A stretch of 64,000 nucleotides of DNA from Mesorhizobium shangrilense (GCF_040537815.1 NZ_JBEWSZ010000006.1:62001-126000), one strand, 5' to 3'; positions 46,279 to 55,618 are shown, counted from the stretch's first letter. Translations and numbers: made by a program. Notes: generated by a model not told the origin, from the letters alone.

Positions 46279-47058
46279 TTGGCAAAATCCAACAAGAAAG
46301 TCTTGCTTGTCGGCGAGACATGGATGAGCTCTTCGACCCATTTCAAGGGTTTCGACCAATTCGGCAGCGTCACCTTCCACTCAGGCGCCGAGCCCTTGAT
46401 GAAGGCGCTGGAAGGCAGTGCGTTCGATCTCACCCACATGCCCGCGCATGAGGCGGTGGAAAAGATGCCCTTCGATATGGAAGGGCTCAACGCCTACGAC
46501 GCGATCCTGCTTTCGGACATCGGCGCGAATTCGCTGCTGCTGCACCCCGATGTCTGGCTGCGCGGAACCACCGTTCCGAACCGCTTGCAGTTGCTCAAGC
46601 AATGGACCGAGGCTGGCGGCGGCCTTGCCATGATCGGCGGTTATTTCAGCTTCCAGGGCATTGATGGCAAGGCACGCTGGCACCGCACCGCGGTCGAGGA
46701 CGTCCTGCCGGTGGAATGCCTGCCCTATGACGACCGGCTGGAGGTCCCCGAAGGCTTCCGCGCGGCTGTCGAGGCCAACAGCAGGCACCCGGTACTTCAG
46801 GGGCTGGACGGCGAATGGCCCGTGTTGCTTGGCGCAAACGAGGTGCGCGTGAGACAGCGTCCGGATGTCGAGGTGCTCGCCCGGCTTCCCGAGGCACAGG
46901 GCGGTCATCCGCTTCTGGTCACCGGCGAATATGGGAAGGGCAGGACGCTTGTCTGGACCTCCGATGTCAGCCCGCACTGGCTGCCGGCGTCCTTCTCCGA
47001 CTGGCCCGGCTACGCCACGCTGTGGCGCAACGCCCTTGGCTGGCTGACCAGAAGCTGA
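46279..47058 (+). CDS. Glutamine amidotransferase-like protein (STM3548/DUF1355 type)
   Basis: 259 residues with a class I GATase-like fold: KVLLVGETWMSSSTHFKGFD, YDAILLSDIGANSLLL, LKQWTEAGGGLAMIGGYFSF and the C-terminal GRTLVWTSDVSPHWLPASFS. The nucleophile position has no cysteine (GGYFSFQG), so it is not an ordinary amidotransferase. Such proteins occur in sugar and amine catabolic clusters without a defined role. It is first in the plus-strand arm under the LacI-type operators. Confidence 0.75.
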   Translation: MAKSNKKVLLVGETWMSSSTHFKGFDQFGSVTFHSGAEPLMKALEGSAFDLTHMPAHEAVEKMPFDMEGLNAYDAILLSDIGANSLLLHPDVWLRGTTVPNRLQLLKQWTEAGGGLAMIGGYFSFQGIDGKARWHRTAVEDVLPVECLPYDDRLEVPEGFRAAVEANSRHPVLQGLDGEWPVLLGANEVRVRQRPDVEVLARLPEAQGGHPLLVTGEYGKGRTLVWTSDVSPHWLPASFSDWPGYATLWRNALGWLTRS

Positions 47059-47064
47059 TTCCGA

Positions 47065-47113
47065 GAGCATGATCCCGAAAGGTGGAATCCGGCTTTCGGA
47101 AAAGATCATGCTC
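47065..47113. repeat. Short rhizobial palindromic repeat (GAGCATGAT...ATCATGCTC)
   Basis: Ends GAGCATGAT and ATCATGCTC bracket an inner pair (CCCGAAAGGTGG and CGGCTTTCGG-like). It is a dispersed intergenic repeat; a divergent relative is at 11802-11849. A small hairpin TCCCGATCCCATCGGGAT follows at 47135-47155. Confidence 0.75.
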
Positions 47114-47184
47114 AAACAAACAGATGGAGCCCCATCCCGATCCCATCGGGATGGAAAAGGCTCTACGCAACAGGAGCAGACGCG

Positions 47185-48063
47185 ATGCCGAAGCAGATCG
47201 GGGAAGCCTCCGTCACCGTCGCCATCATCCAGATGGAGCCGCGCTTCGGCGAGACCGCTGAAAATGTCGCGCGGTCCATCGCCTTCATGGAAGAGGCAGC
47301 CGGCAAGGGCGCGCAGCTCGCCGTCCTGCCTGAGCTGTGCAACACCGGCTATGTGTTTCAGAACCGTGCCGAGGCGCGAGCGCTTGCCGAGGAAATCCCC
47401 AGCGGGCCGACGACACAGGCCTGGATGGAGGCTGCCGCACGGCTGAACCTTCACATCGTCGCCGGCATCACCGAGCGTACCGGTGAAATCCTGTTCAATT
47501 CGGCTGTCATCATCGGCCCGAATGGGCTGATCGGCCGCTATCGCAAGATGCATCTATGGGGTGACGAAGCGCTCTATTTCTCGCCCGGCGATCTCGGCTT
47601 TCCCGTCTTCGACACGCCGCTCGGGCGCATCGGCTGCCACATCTGCTACGATTGCTGGTTTCCCGAAAGCTTCCGCCTTGCGGCTTTGCAGGGGGCCGAA
47701 ATCGTCTGTGTGCCGACCAACTGGGTGCCGATACCCGGCCAGGACCCCAGCCGCGAGGCGATGGCGAACATCATCGTCATGGGGGCGGCTCACTCCAACT
47801 CCGTCTTCGTCGCTGCCGCCGATCGGGTCGGGACCGAGCGCGGCCAGCCTTTCATCGGCCAGAGCCTTCTCGTCAGCCATACCGGCTGGCCGGTCGCCGG
47901 GCCGGCCTCGCCCGACAAGGAAGAAGTGCTGATCGCCAGGGTCAATCTGGCCGACGCACGGCGCAAGCGCAACTGGAACGCCTTCAACCAGGTATTGCGC
48001 GATCGGCGCACCGACGCCTATGACGAGATGCTCGGCAGCGGCCAGCGACCGGGATGGTACTGA
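47185..48063 (+). CDS. Carbon-nitrogen hydrolase (nitrilase superfamily)
   Basis: 292 residues. The Glu-Lys-Cys triad is visible: glutamate in LAVLPELCNTGYVF (near 50), lysine in IGRYRKMHLWG (near 120) and cysteine in GCHICYDCWFPE (near 155). VTVAIIQMEPRFGETAENV and TNWVP complete the pattern. The branch contains N-carbamoyl-amino-acid and omega-amidases rather than true nitrilases. It lies before a deacylase gene with a slight distance, in a LacI-controlled catabolic arm, so it probably removes an amide or carbamoyl group from the imported compound. Confidence 0.9.
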   Translation: MPKQIGEASVTVAIIQMEPRFGETAENVARSIAFMEEAAGKGAQLAVLPELCNTGYVFQNRAEARALAEEIPSGPTTQAWMEAAARLNLHIVAGITERTGEILFNSAVIIGPNGLIGRYRKMHLWGDEALYFSPGDLGFPVFDTPLGRIGCHICYDCWFPESFRLAALQGAEIVCVPTNWVPIPGQDPSREAMANIIVMGAAHSNSVFVAAADRVGTERGQPFIGQSLLVSHTGWPVAGPASPDKEEVLIARVNLADARRKRNWNAFNQVLRDRRTDAYDEMLGSGQRPGWY

Positions 48064-48074
48064 GGGAGGCCAAG

Positions 48075-49217
48075 GTGAGCGCGATTGACGCGATGACGCT
48101 GACGCAGGAGCTTGTCCGCTTCGACACGCGCAATCCACCGGGCAATGAAGCCCAATGCGCCGCCATGATCGCGGACCTGCTCAGCAGCCACGGCCTTTCG
48201 GTGACCTCCCACACTTTCGGCCCAGGGCGGACCAACATCATCGCGCGGTTCCCCGTTCGCGCATCGAAGGCGACACAACGCCCGGTCATCTTCACCGGTC
48301 ACATCGACACGGTGCCGCTGGGTACTGCCGAGTGGTCGCACGACCCCTTCGGCGCGGAGATCGTCGATGGACGTCTCTACGGCCGTGGCGCCACCGACAT
48401 GAAGGCCGGTGTCGCGGCGATGATCGCCGCGGTTGTTGAAGAGGCCGACCGCCTGCGCGAGCGCTCCGACGTGGTGCTGGTGATCACCGGCGGCGAGGAA
48501 ACCGGCTGCGAGGGCGCGACCGCGCTGGTGAAGGACAGGATGCTCGACGCGGCGAGCCTGCTCGTGGTGGGCGAGCCCACCGCCAATGCGTTCGTCGCCG
48601 GCCACAAAGGCGCGCTATGGCTGAAGGCCTGCTGCAGCGGGCGCACGGCGCATGGCGCGATGCCGCATCTTGGCGACAACGCCATCTACAAGGCGGCACG
48701 CGCCGTCATCAAACTCGAAAGCTTCGGTTTCAACGCCGCGCCACATCCGATCCTTGGGTCGGCGACGCTCAATGTCGGGACCATCATGGGCGGCTTGAAC
48801 ATCAACTCCGTTCCCGACCGTGCCGAACTGACCGTCGACGTGCGGATGTTGCCCGGCATGGACAGCACCACCATCACCGAGCAATTGTCGTTCACGCTTG
48901 GCGGCGACTGCTCGATATCGACCATTCTCGACCTGCCGGCGATCTGGAGCGACCCGGCGCATCCGGCCGTGAAGCTTTTCTCCGAATGCCGGGAGGCGGC
49001 CACCGGTTCGGCCTCAGTCGTGGGTGGCGCGAATTTCTTCACCGACGCCTCCATCCTCACGCCGGCGCTTGGCGGCGTCGACACCATCATTTGCGGACCG
49101 GGCAGCCCGGACATGGCCCACAAGACCGATGAGTATTGCGAGGTGGCTGGGATCTATGAGGCGGTGAAGATTTATCGCGCGATCATCGCGCAAGCCGGGC
49201 TTATGGACACGCACTGA
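48075..49217 (+). CDS. M20 family metallopeptidase/deacylase (ArgE/DapE-like)
   Basis: 380 residues. Metal ligands are in FTGHIDTVPLG, GRGATDMKAGVAAMI and TGGEETGCEG; a dimerisation domain follows (TAHGAMPHLGDNAIYKA), and PDMAHKTDEYCEV carries the last histidine. The GTG at 48075 has GGGAGG five bases upstream and is preferred to an upstream ATG overlapping the nitrilase stop. Family reactions are amide hydrolysis of N-acyl amino acids and similar. It ends the plus-strand arm. Confidence 0.88.
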   Translation: MSAIDAMTLTQELVRFDTRNPPGNEAQCAAMIADLLSSHGLSVTSHTFGPGRTNIIARFPVRASKATQRPVIFTGHIDTVPLGTAEWSHDPFGAEIVDGRLYGRGATDMKAGVAAMIAAVVEEADRLRERSDVVLVITGGEETGCEGATALVKDRMLDAASLLVVGEPTANAFVAGHKGALWLKACCSGRTAHGAMPHLGDNAIYKAARAVIKLESFGFNAAPHPILGSATLNVGTIMGGLNINSVPDRAELTVDVRMLPGMDSTTITEQLSFTLGGDCSISTILDLPAIWSDPAHPAVKLFSECREAATGSASVVGGANFFTDASILTPALGGVDTIICGPGSPDMAHKTDEYCEVAGIYEAVKIYRAIIAQAGLMDTH

Positions 49218-49476
49218 CCGCCCGCGAATAGACGCGATCTTAGCCGGCTTCTTGCCGTTTCGAATCCCCGCTGTGTGTCATGGGTATGGGCCGCTCCGGC
49301 CGGCCGTCACGCATCAAATTTTCCTGATCGCGCCGCGCGGGACTTGCCGAGCTGATCGTTTTGCCTTCCGTGATGAGCGAGACATCCCGCGCCGCTGCGG
49401 GCCTTTTACGATTATGTAAAGCGACAGGTGTAGAGGAATGGATACGGTCGAAACCGACCTGTGGACCGAGGTTGGA

Positions 49477-50310
49477 ATGATCGCGCCGCGCAGCTTCACT
49501 TTCATCCGCACCGCTCTCGCTGTCTGGTCCGTTTCCATTCTCCTGTTCGCGGCCAGCCCCGCCAATGCGTCGGTGTTCCTCGAAGACCTGACCTGGACCG
49601 AACTGCGCGATCTCATCGGTGGCGGGACGACGACCATCATCATCCCGATCGGCGGAACCGAGCAGAGCGGTCCCGCCATGGCGCTGGGCAAGCACAATGT
49701 GCGGGCGAAGTTTCTCGCCGAAAAGATTGCCGAGCGGCTAGGCAATGCATTGGTCGCCCCGGTGATCGCCTACGTGCCGGAAGGCACCATCGATCCACCG
49801 ACCGCCCACATGAAATTTCCAGGCACCATCACCATCAGCGACAAGGTGTTCGAGGCGCTGCTCGAATCGGCGGCGCGCAGCTTCAAGCTGCACGGCTTCA
49901 AGACCATCGTTTTGATCGGCGACCATGGCGGCTACCAGGCCGATGAAAGCGCCGTTGCCGATCGCCTGAATGCCGAATGGAAGAAAACGCCGGTACGGGT
50001 GTTCGCGGATCTCGACTATTACCGGATCACGCAAGGCCCCTATGTCGACAAGCTTCTGGGCGCCGGCGCGAAGCACTCGGAAATCGGCAGCCATGCGGGC
50101 CTCGCCGACACGTCGCTGATGCTTGCCGTCGATCCATCCCTGGTGCGCAAGGACCGCCTTGCGGACGCCTCCAAATTCACCGCGGCCGACGGCGTCTATA
50201 GCGGCGATCCGACGCGGTCCTCGGCCGAATTCGGCCAGCTCGGCATCGACCTAATCGTCAACGGAACAACCAACGCCATTCGCGGCTTCATCGCAAAGCA
50301 GCCCAAATGA
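49477..50310 (+). CDS. Exported creatininase-family protein
   Basis: 277 residues from ATG 49477, which has GAGG five bases upstream and gives a good signal peptide (FIRTALAVWSVSILLFAASP, then ANAS). The creatininase fold shows GGTEQSGPAMALGKHN, IGDHGGYQADESA and GSHAGLADTSLML. In the first motif the usual His of EQxGPH is Ala, so metal binding may differ. Most family members are cytoplasmic; this one is secreted. Its stop overlaps the start of a YVTN beta-propeller gene. Confidence 0.8.
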   Translation: MIAPRSFTFIRTALAVWSVSILLFAASPANASVFLEDLTWTELRDLIGGGTTTIIIPIGGTEQSGPAMALGKHNVRAKFLAEKIAERLGNALVAPVIAYVPEGTIDPPTAHMKFPGTITISDKVFEALLESAARSFKLHGFKTIVLIGDHGGYQADESAVADRLNAEWKKTPVRVFADLDYYRITQGPYVDKLLGAGAKHSEIGSHAGLADTSLMLAVDPSLVRKDRLADASKFTAADGVYSGDPTRSSAEFGQLGIDLIVNGTTNAIRGFIAKQPK

Positions 50311-51491
50311 CCAAGACTTATCAGCGATTCACGAGCCTCCTTGCGCCGCTCCTGCTGCTGACCTGCCTGTCATCAGCGGCATCGGCCGGCTCCTGCCCGG
50401 AAGATTGCAGCGAGCCGCCCGCCAAGGCCTCAACCAAGACGCAGGCGCCCGTCAACATCTACAGCGAGACGACGGCCGGTCATCTGAGCCCTGCCACCGC
50501 AGGTGCCCTCTCGCGCGTCTATGTGCCCAACCGCTCCTCCAACAGCGTGTCGGTCATCGATACCGAGACGTTGAAGGAAGTGGCCAGGTTCCCTGTCGGG
50601 CGCAAGCCCCAGCATGTGGTTCCGTCCTGGGACCTGCAGACCCTCTGGGTCGCCAACAATGCCAGCGGCACCAAGCTGGGCAGCGTGACGCCGATCGATC
50701 CGAAGACCAGCAAGCCCGGCCAGCAGATTGCGGTCGACGACCCCTACAACATGTATTTCATGCCGGACGGCAGTTCGGCCATCATCGTCGACGAAGCCTA
50801 TGAGCGGCTCGACCTGCGCGATCCCCATTCAATGGCGCTGAAGTCGACCCTTCCGACGCCGACCTGCCCCGGCATCAATCATGCCGATTTCGCGGCCGAC
50901 AATTCATACGCCATCTTCACCTGCGAGTATGGCGATGGCGGCCTGCTGAAGGTGGACCTCAAGAACCAGAAGGTGCTGGGCCACCTCTCCCTGTCGAAGA
51001 TGGGCATGCCGCAGGACATCCGGCTTTCGCCCGATGGCAAGGTTTTCTACGTCGCCGACATGATGAACGACGGCGTCTTCCTCATCGACGGCGACAGTTT
51101 TAAGGAAATCGGCTTCATCCTCACCGGCATCGGCACGCATGGCTTCGTCGTCAGCCGCGACGGCACCAAGCTCTATGTGTCGAACCGCGGCTCCCACAAG
51201 ATGGAACAGGGCCGCGCCAAGGGACCGGGCAGCGTCACCGTCATCGATTTCGCCACGCGCGCGATAACAGCGCAATGGCCGATCCCCGGCGGCGGCAGTC
51301 CCGACATGGGCAATGTCAGTGCCGATGGAAAGCAATTGTGGCTGTCCGGCCGTTTCGACAGCGAAGTCTACATGTTCGACACCACCTCCGGCGCCGTGAC
51401 CAAGATCCGTGTCGGCGTGGAGCCACACGGCCTGACCGTGTGGCCACAGCCCGGCCGCTATTCGCAAGGCCACACCGGCAACATGCGGTGA
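50307..51491 (+). CDS. Secreted YVTN-type beta-propeller protein
   Basis: 394 residues: signal peptide (LLAPLLLLTCLSSAASA), a Cys pair SCPEDC after it, then seven propeller-like repeats of the YVTN/NHL kind (YVPNRSSNSVSVIDTETLKE, GRKPQHVVPSWDLQTLWVAN, KVFYVADMMNDGVFLIDGDS, GTKLYVSNRGSHKM, GVEPHGLTVWPQPGRYSQGH). ATGA overlap with the creatininase gene means coupled translation. No heme-binding CxxCH is seen, so it is not an obvious cytochrome cd1. Role: periplasmic scaffold or ligand-binding partner of the upstream enzyme. Confidence 0.85.
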   Translation: MTKTYQRFTSLLAPLLLLTCLSSAASAGSCPEDCSEPPAKASTKTQAPVNIYSETTAGHLSPATAGALSRVYVPNRSSNSVSVIDTETLKEVARFPVGRKPQHVVPSWDLQTLWVANNASGTKLGSVTPIDPKTSKPGQQIAVDDPYNMYFMPDGSSAIIVDEAYERLDLRDPHSMALKSTLPTPTCPGINHADFAADNSYAIFTCEYGDGGLLKVDLKNQKVLGHLSLSKMGMPQDIRLSPDGKVFYVADMMNDGVFLIDGDSFKEIGFILTGIGTHGFVVSRDGTKLYVSNRGSHKMEQGRAKGPGSVTVIDFATRAITAQWPIPGGGSPDMGNVSADGKQLWLSGRFDSEVYMFDTTSGAVTKIRVGVEPHGLTVWPQPGRYSQGHTGNMR

Positions 51492-51677
51492 GTTTCGCGA
51501 CCTGCACAACTCAGCCGGGTTGTTGACGCGCTACTCCTCGCCCCGAACTGGCCGGTGCCATTTACCAAGCAGTCAGGAACAAGCCGCCTCGCCGTGAGTT
51601 ACCAACACGGACGTACCTCTGCTGTGAACGCAAAGGCGCTTCCCGCGCATTCATGCATTCATTCAAAGGAGACGGTA

Positions 51678-51986
51678 ATGAAAACGCATCTTTCAATAGC
51701 AGCAGCAGGCATTCTTCTTCTCGCTGGCGTCGGTATCGCCTCGGCGGAAACTGTCATCATCAAGCCCGAGCAGGAAACCGTCATTCGGGAATATGTGAAG
51801 AAGAAGCCATTGGTTTCGCTTGATCTTCCAGGCGTTGAATTGAACCTCGGCTCAAAGCTGCCCGATACGGTCGAGCTTCACAGAATCGATGTGCCGGATG
51901 TCAGATATCAGTATGTCGTGGTGGGCGGACGCACCTATCTGGTCGATCCGGACACCCATGAGATTGTCCAGGAAATCGAAGAGTAA
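51678..51986 (+). CDS. DUF1236 domain-containing secreted protein
   Basis: 102 residues: signal peptide MKTHLSIAAAGILLLAGVGI-ASA, then KPEQETVIREYVKKKPLVSL and the end YVVVGGRTYLVDPDTHEIVQ, the DUF1236 pattern abundant in rhizobia. ATG 51678 has AAAGGAG upstream. No molecular role is known. A terminator follows after 20 bases. Confidence 0.85.
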   Translation: MKTHLSIAAAGILLLAGVGIASAETVIIKPEQETVIREYVKKKPLVSLDLPGVELNLGSKLPDTVELHRIDVPDVRYQYVVVGGRTYLVDPDTHEIVQEIEE

Positions 51987-52006
51987 CGTCAGCATCGAAA
52001 TCACGA

Positions 52007-52038
52007 AGACCCGCCGTACCGGAAGGCACGACGGGTCT
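52007..52038. terminator. Hairpin between DUF1236 and the converging amidinohydrolase gene
   Basis: AGACCCGCCGT pairs with ACGACGGGTCT with one mismatch and a ten-base loop, in the gap between two converging stops. Confidence 0.6.
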
Positions 52039-52069
52039 GATGTGATCGACGACGGGTTCTATCGGCTGC

Positions 52070-53002
52070 TCACGCCGGTTCGCGCTTGAGCGCCTGCGCC
52101 ATGCAGTGGATGCCGCCGCCGGTCTTGGATATCTCGCTCATATCGACCGCCGCGACCTCGAAACCGCGCGCCTTGAGCTGGCCGATCAGTGACTTCGAGG
52201 AGGTCGGCGCGATCACCCTGTCCTTGCCGAGCGACATGAAGTTACAGCCGAGCGCCATCGTGTCCTGGAACGGCACGTCGATGATCTCGTGGCCCTTGCT
52301 CTTCAGCCAGTCGACGATGCCCGGCTCCGTGCAGGCGAGGCAGACGGCGGTCAGCTTCTCGGCGATCGGCACCACCATCAGGTCGATATGGACATAGTAT
52401 TCGTCGATGAAGGCGAGGCGGGTTTCCCAGCCTTCCTTGTCGAACCAAGCCTGCACCTGGCGCGCGCCCTCTTCCTGCGTGCGGGCGCCGCCGCAGCCGA
52501 TCAGCACCACGCCGTCCTCGATGACGTTGAAGTCGCCGCCTTCGAACGTGCCAGCTGTGACCATGTCGTAAATGGGAATGCCGAGCTTCTCATAGGTGCG
52601 GATCGCCGCGTAATTCTCGCCGCGCCGCCACCAGTTGGCCATGGCGGTGATGATGGCGCCATAAGGTGTCATGACGCTGGAATCGCGCGAATAGACCTGC
52701 ATCGGCAGTTCCGGGGTCGGCTCGTGCCAGTGGATGTTGACGCCGAAATTCTCGTAGGCGGCGACGAGGTCCTTGTGCTGCGCCTGCGCGATCTGGACGT
52801 TGCAAGGCGCCTCGCGCAGATGCTTGCGCGACAGCGAGCTGGTCGACAGATGGCGCAGGAAATTCGGCGAGCCGAGCAGCACGTCGGTCAGCACGTCGGT
52901 CTCGTTGGCAAAGCCCCAGGCGGTCAGCGGCTTGGTGCCGCCGGCCGGATTGCGACGCTGGAGAGAAAACGGTTCTGCGACAATGCGGTCATGAACGGTC
53001 AT
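52070..53002 (-). CDS. Dimethylarginine dimethylaminohydrolase-like amidinohydrolase
   Basis: 310 residues of the guanidino-modifying superfamily. The triad is present: EGGD in AGTFEGGDFNVIEDG, histidine in DEYYVHIDLMVVP and nucleophilic cysteine in GGGIHCMAQALKRE near the end; YSRDSSVMTPYGAI is the substrate loop. It should cleave a guanidinium or amidine to urea plus amine, or citrulline. ATG 53002 has AAGGAG six bases upstream. It follows an M20 amidohydrolase gene 28 bp away and belongs to the same catabolic operon. Confidence 0.88.
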   Translation of the reverse strand: MTVHDRIVAEPFSLQRRNPAGGTKPLTAWGFANETDVLTDVLLGSPNFLRHLSTSSLSRKHLREAPCNVQIAQAQHKDLVAAYENFGVNIHWHEPTPELPMQVYSRDSSVMTPYGAIITAMANWWRRGENYAAIRTYEKLGIPIYDMVTAGTFEGGDFNVIEDGVVLIGCGGARTQEEGARQVQAWFDKEGWETRLAFIDEYYVHIDLMVVPIAEKLTAVCLACTEPGIVDWLKSKGHEIIDVPFQDTMALGCNFMSLGKDRVIAPTSSKSLIGQLKARGFEVAAVDMSEISKTGGGIHCMAQALKREPA

Positions 53003-53030
53003 GGGATTCTCCTTGTGATCAAATCGACGG

Positions 53031-54620
53031 TCATGCGGTTTGGTTGGGTATCCACCAGTCGCGTCCACGCGCGGTGGTGACATATTCGGGCCAGCGGAAG
53101 TGGATCGGCGGATCGTAGTCGCACAGCGGCGCGATCCAGTTCGAGCCGCCGATGCCGCCGCCGGTACGCTTGACGAATTCGTCCATCGCCGCATCGCGCG
53201 CGGCCTTGTCTTCGAGCAGGCGCAGTGCCGCGAGTGCGACCGTCTTGGACGCACAGGTGACCATGGGATCGATGGTGGCGGGAATGCCGCCCAGCGCATT
53301 CATGACCCAGGACGGATAAGCGTGTCCGCCGGCCGAGCGCAATGCGGGACGGGCGACATAGAAACGTGCCGTCGGCGCATGCCAGCTCATGTCGGTGTAG
53401 TCGTCGGAGGTGGAATTCACCTGCGAGGGTGGCAGGTCGCGCCGCAGGATCGCTTCGGCCTGTTGTGGCGTGATCAGCCGCTCCAGCTCATCGATGAACG
53501 GATTTTCCATGGCAATGCCACCGGCATTGACCTGGATCTCGCGCACAACCGCCTTCGCGGCTTCGTTCCAGTGCGGCGCGCCGACCGTTGACAGCGCGCC
53601 ATATGCGATATCAGCCATGGCGTGATTGGCGAGCCCCGGCCGCGACTTCGACACCCAATGCCGCTCATACCGGCAGCCGCTCATCGCTGCGGCTGCCTCC
53701 GCATTGCGGTCGAGCACCGCGGTTACCTGCTCGGCCATCGCCAGCGTCGGCACGCGCATCATGTACTGGATCTCCGCCAGCCCCGCCGGCAGATTGTCCG
53801 CGGTCGCCTGCCCCGCGGTCAGGATCGCCTCGCTGATCGACCAGCCGCCCTGATGCGGCAGCATCGAATCGCGCAGCGCTTTCGAGGCCATGTACATCAT
53901 CATCAGCGCGTCATTGGCGCCGGGCGCCCTGATCGCGGAATGCGACTGCGGGATCGGCGCGCCATCGCTTGCGCGAACCCAATTTTCGGGTTCGTCGCAG
54001 ATGAAGCGATAGATCATCGCATAGGCGGCGCCGCAATGCGTGTCCCATCGCGCCGTATTGCAGAGCGGCAGCATGTAGAAAGGGTGGAAGGAGAGCATTC
54101 CATCCAGTCCGTCATAATAGCCCCTCGCGGCATGGATGGGCTTGGAACCCCGCACCTTCTCGGCCGGCTCGCCGGTGAAGCGCAACGTTCCGCCGATGCC
54201 ATGGCGCTGCATCGCCGCCTTGGTCGCCAGCAACCCGCCGAGGCTGGAGACGCCCAGGCCGGAATGCGGATCGGTATGGCCGCCCGCATGTTCGCCGAGG
54301 CCTGGACGCGGGCGCTTGACCGTCGCCGCATCCTGGCAATTGCCGGGCACCGCGTCATACTCGGCATACATGCCGATGGTGGGGCCTGCGCCATTGGTCC
54401 AGTGGGCGCAGAAGGCCGTGGGCATGCCGCCGGAGCCTTCCTCGACCGAGAACCCCTCGCGTTTCAGCAGCTCCACATACCACGCCGCCGACTGATATTC
54501 GCGCCAGGCCGTCTCGCCGAAATCGAAGATCGTCCGCGTCCACGCCGACAATGACGGCTGGATATCGTCGAGATGGGCAAGCGCGGTTGTCTGGGCCGAG
54601 GTCGTCACTGGTTTATCCAT
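53031..54620 (-). CDS. M20 family amidohydrolase (AbgB-like)
   Basis: 529 residues. The start of the M20D pattern is IGMYAEYDAVPGNCQDAATV and PGLGEHAGGHTDPHSGLGVS, with GEPAEKVRGSKPIHAARGYY as the next metal segment and SDDYTDMSWHAPTARFYVAR near the end. In the usual HxCGHN metal motif the sequence is DPHSGLGV, a variant that I believe defines a subgroup, so the metal site may be different. It probably cleaves an amide of an imported compound before the amidinohydrolase acts. It is divergent from a LysR gene. Confidence 0.85.
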   Translation of the reverse strand: MDKPVTTSAQTTALAHLDDIQPSLSAWTRTIFDFGETAWREYQSAAWYVELLKREGFSVEEGSGGMPTAFCAHWTNGAGPTIGMYAEYDAVPGNCQDAATVKRPRPGLGEHAGGHTDPHSGLGVSSLGGLLATKAAMQRHGIGGTLRFTGEPAEKVRGSKPIHAARGYYDGLDGMLSFHPFYMLPLCNTARWDTHCGAAYAMIYRFICDEPENWVRASDGAPIPQSHSAIRAPGANDALMMMYMASKALRDSMLPHQGGWSISEAILTAGQATADNLPAGLAEIQYMMRVPTLAMAEQVTAVLDRNAEAAAAMSGCRYERHWVSKSRPGLANHAMADIAYGALSTVGAPHWNEAAKAVVREIQVNAGGIAMENPFIDELERLITPQQAEAILRRDLPPSQVNSTSDDYTDMSWHAPTARFYVARPALRSAGGHAYPSWVMNALGGIPATIDPMVTCASKTVALAALRLLEDKAARDAAMDEFVKRTGGGIGGSNWIAPLCDYDPPIHFRWPEYVTTARGRDWWIPNQTA

Positions 54621-54704
54621 GGGACGAGAAGAAAGCAGTGAAGCGCTTTTTCAAAAAGTGATATGTTTTCCCGGTTCGTGCAAATTCGGTTCACCTGAGG
54701 CCTC

Positions 54705-55601
54705 TTGAGAATACCATCGACCCAAGCGCTGCGTGCGCTCGACAGCTTCGCCCGTCATGGCAGCGTATGGCGCGCCGCCGACGAACTGCACCTGACCCGC
54801 AGCGCCGTCAGCCATCAGTTGCGCCTGCTCGAACGCGATCTCGGCTTCGATCTGCTGGAGCGCATCGGCAAGGGCGTGGCGCTGACGCCGCGCGGCCAGC
54901 GTTACGCCAGCGACGTGCGCAAGGCGCTGACCGTGCTGGGCGACGCGGTGACCCGTCATGCCGGCACCGGCGTCGGCGGCTCGTTTGCCGTTTCCTGCAC
55001 GCCGGGCTTCGCCTCGCTGTTCCTGTGCACGCACATCGCGGAATTCCGGCAGATGTATCCGGACGTGGCCCTGCACATATTGACACCGCGACGCCTGGAC
55101 GATGTCAGCAATCCGGAAGCCGATACCTTCATTGCCTTCGGCGTCGGCAACTGGCCGAACCGCGCGGTGGAGTTGCTTTGCGAAATTTCCTTCACGCCGC
55201 TCTGCAGCCCGACACTGCTCAATAAGGTCGGCGGTCTTTCGAAGCCGTGGGACGTGCTGCGCGCCAATCTGCTCCATCTCGATGACACCGAGGACTGGGC
55301 GCGCTGGCTTGCGCTGTCCAAGGTGGAAAACCCCGACACCGAAGGCGGCATCTTCTTTTCGGACATGAACCTCGTCTTCTCGGCGGCGATCGCTGGCCAG
55401 GGCATTGCCATGGGCGATGAGCTGACCAGCCGCCGCGCACTGAACGAAGGCCGGCTCATCAGGCCGTTCGACATCGCGATCAAGTCGCCGCGCTCCTACT
55501 TCCTGGTCTCCGAGCACGCCAAGGCGTCGCATCCTGTGCTGGAAGCGTTCGCGGCATGGCTGAGGTCGAAGCTCTCGGAGAACCCGGTCAGGCCATATTG
55601 A
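54705..55601 (+). CDS. LysR family transcriptional regulator (GcvA-like)
   Basis: 298 residues. Starts at TTG 54705 with GAGGCC upstream; RIPSTQALRALDSFARHGSV and AADELHLTRSAVSHQLRLLE give the helix-turn-helix, and GFDLLERIGKGVALTPRGQ the wing. The effector half follows. It lies divergent from the amidohydrolase and upstream of a polyamine-type importer, both probable targets. Confidence 0.9.
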   Translation: MRIPSTQALRALDSFARHGSVWRAADELHLTRSAVSHQLRLLERDLGFDLLERIGKGVALTPRGQRYASDVRKALTVLGDAVTRHAGTGVGGSFAVSCTPGFASLFLCTHIAEFRQMYPDVALHILTPRRLDDVSNPEADTFIAFGVGNWPNRAVELLCEISFTPLCSPTLLNKVGGLSKPWDVLRANLLHLDDTEDWARWLALSKVENPDTEGGIFFSDMNLVFSAAIAGQGIAMGDELTSRRALNEGRLIRPFDIAIKSPRSYFLVSEHAKASHPVLEAFAAWLRSKLSENPVRPY

Positions 55602-55618
55602 GCGAGGCGATGGAGAGC

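Noticed and set aside
45900-46279. TPP riboswitch upstream of the NMT1/THI5-type binding protein
   Set aside because: No CTGAGA-type thi-box elements are present; the region has LacI-type operators instead, so a thiamine salvage assignment is not supported.
50307-51491. Cytochrome cd1 nitrite reductase-like identity for the propeller protein
   Set aside because: No CxxCH heme motif and no axial ligand region; only the propeller repeats are shared.
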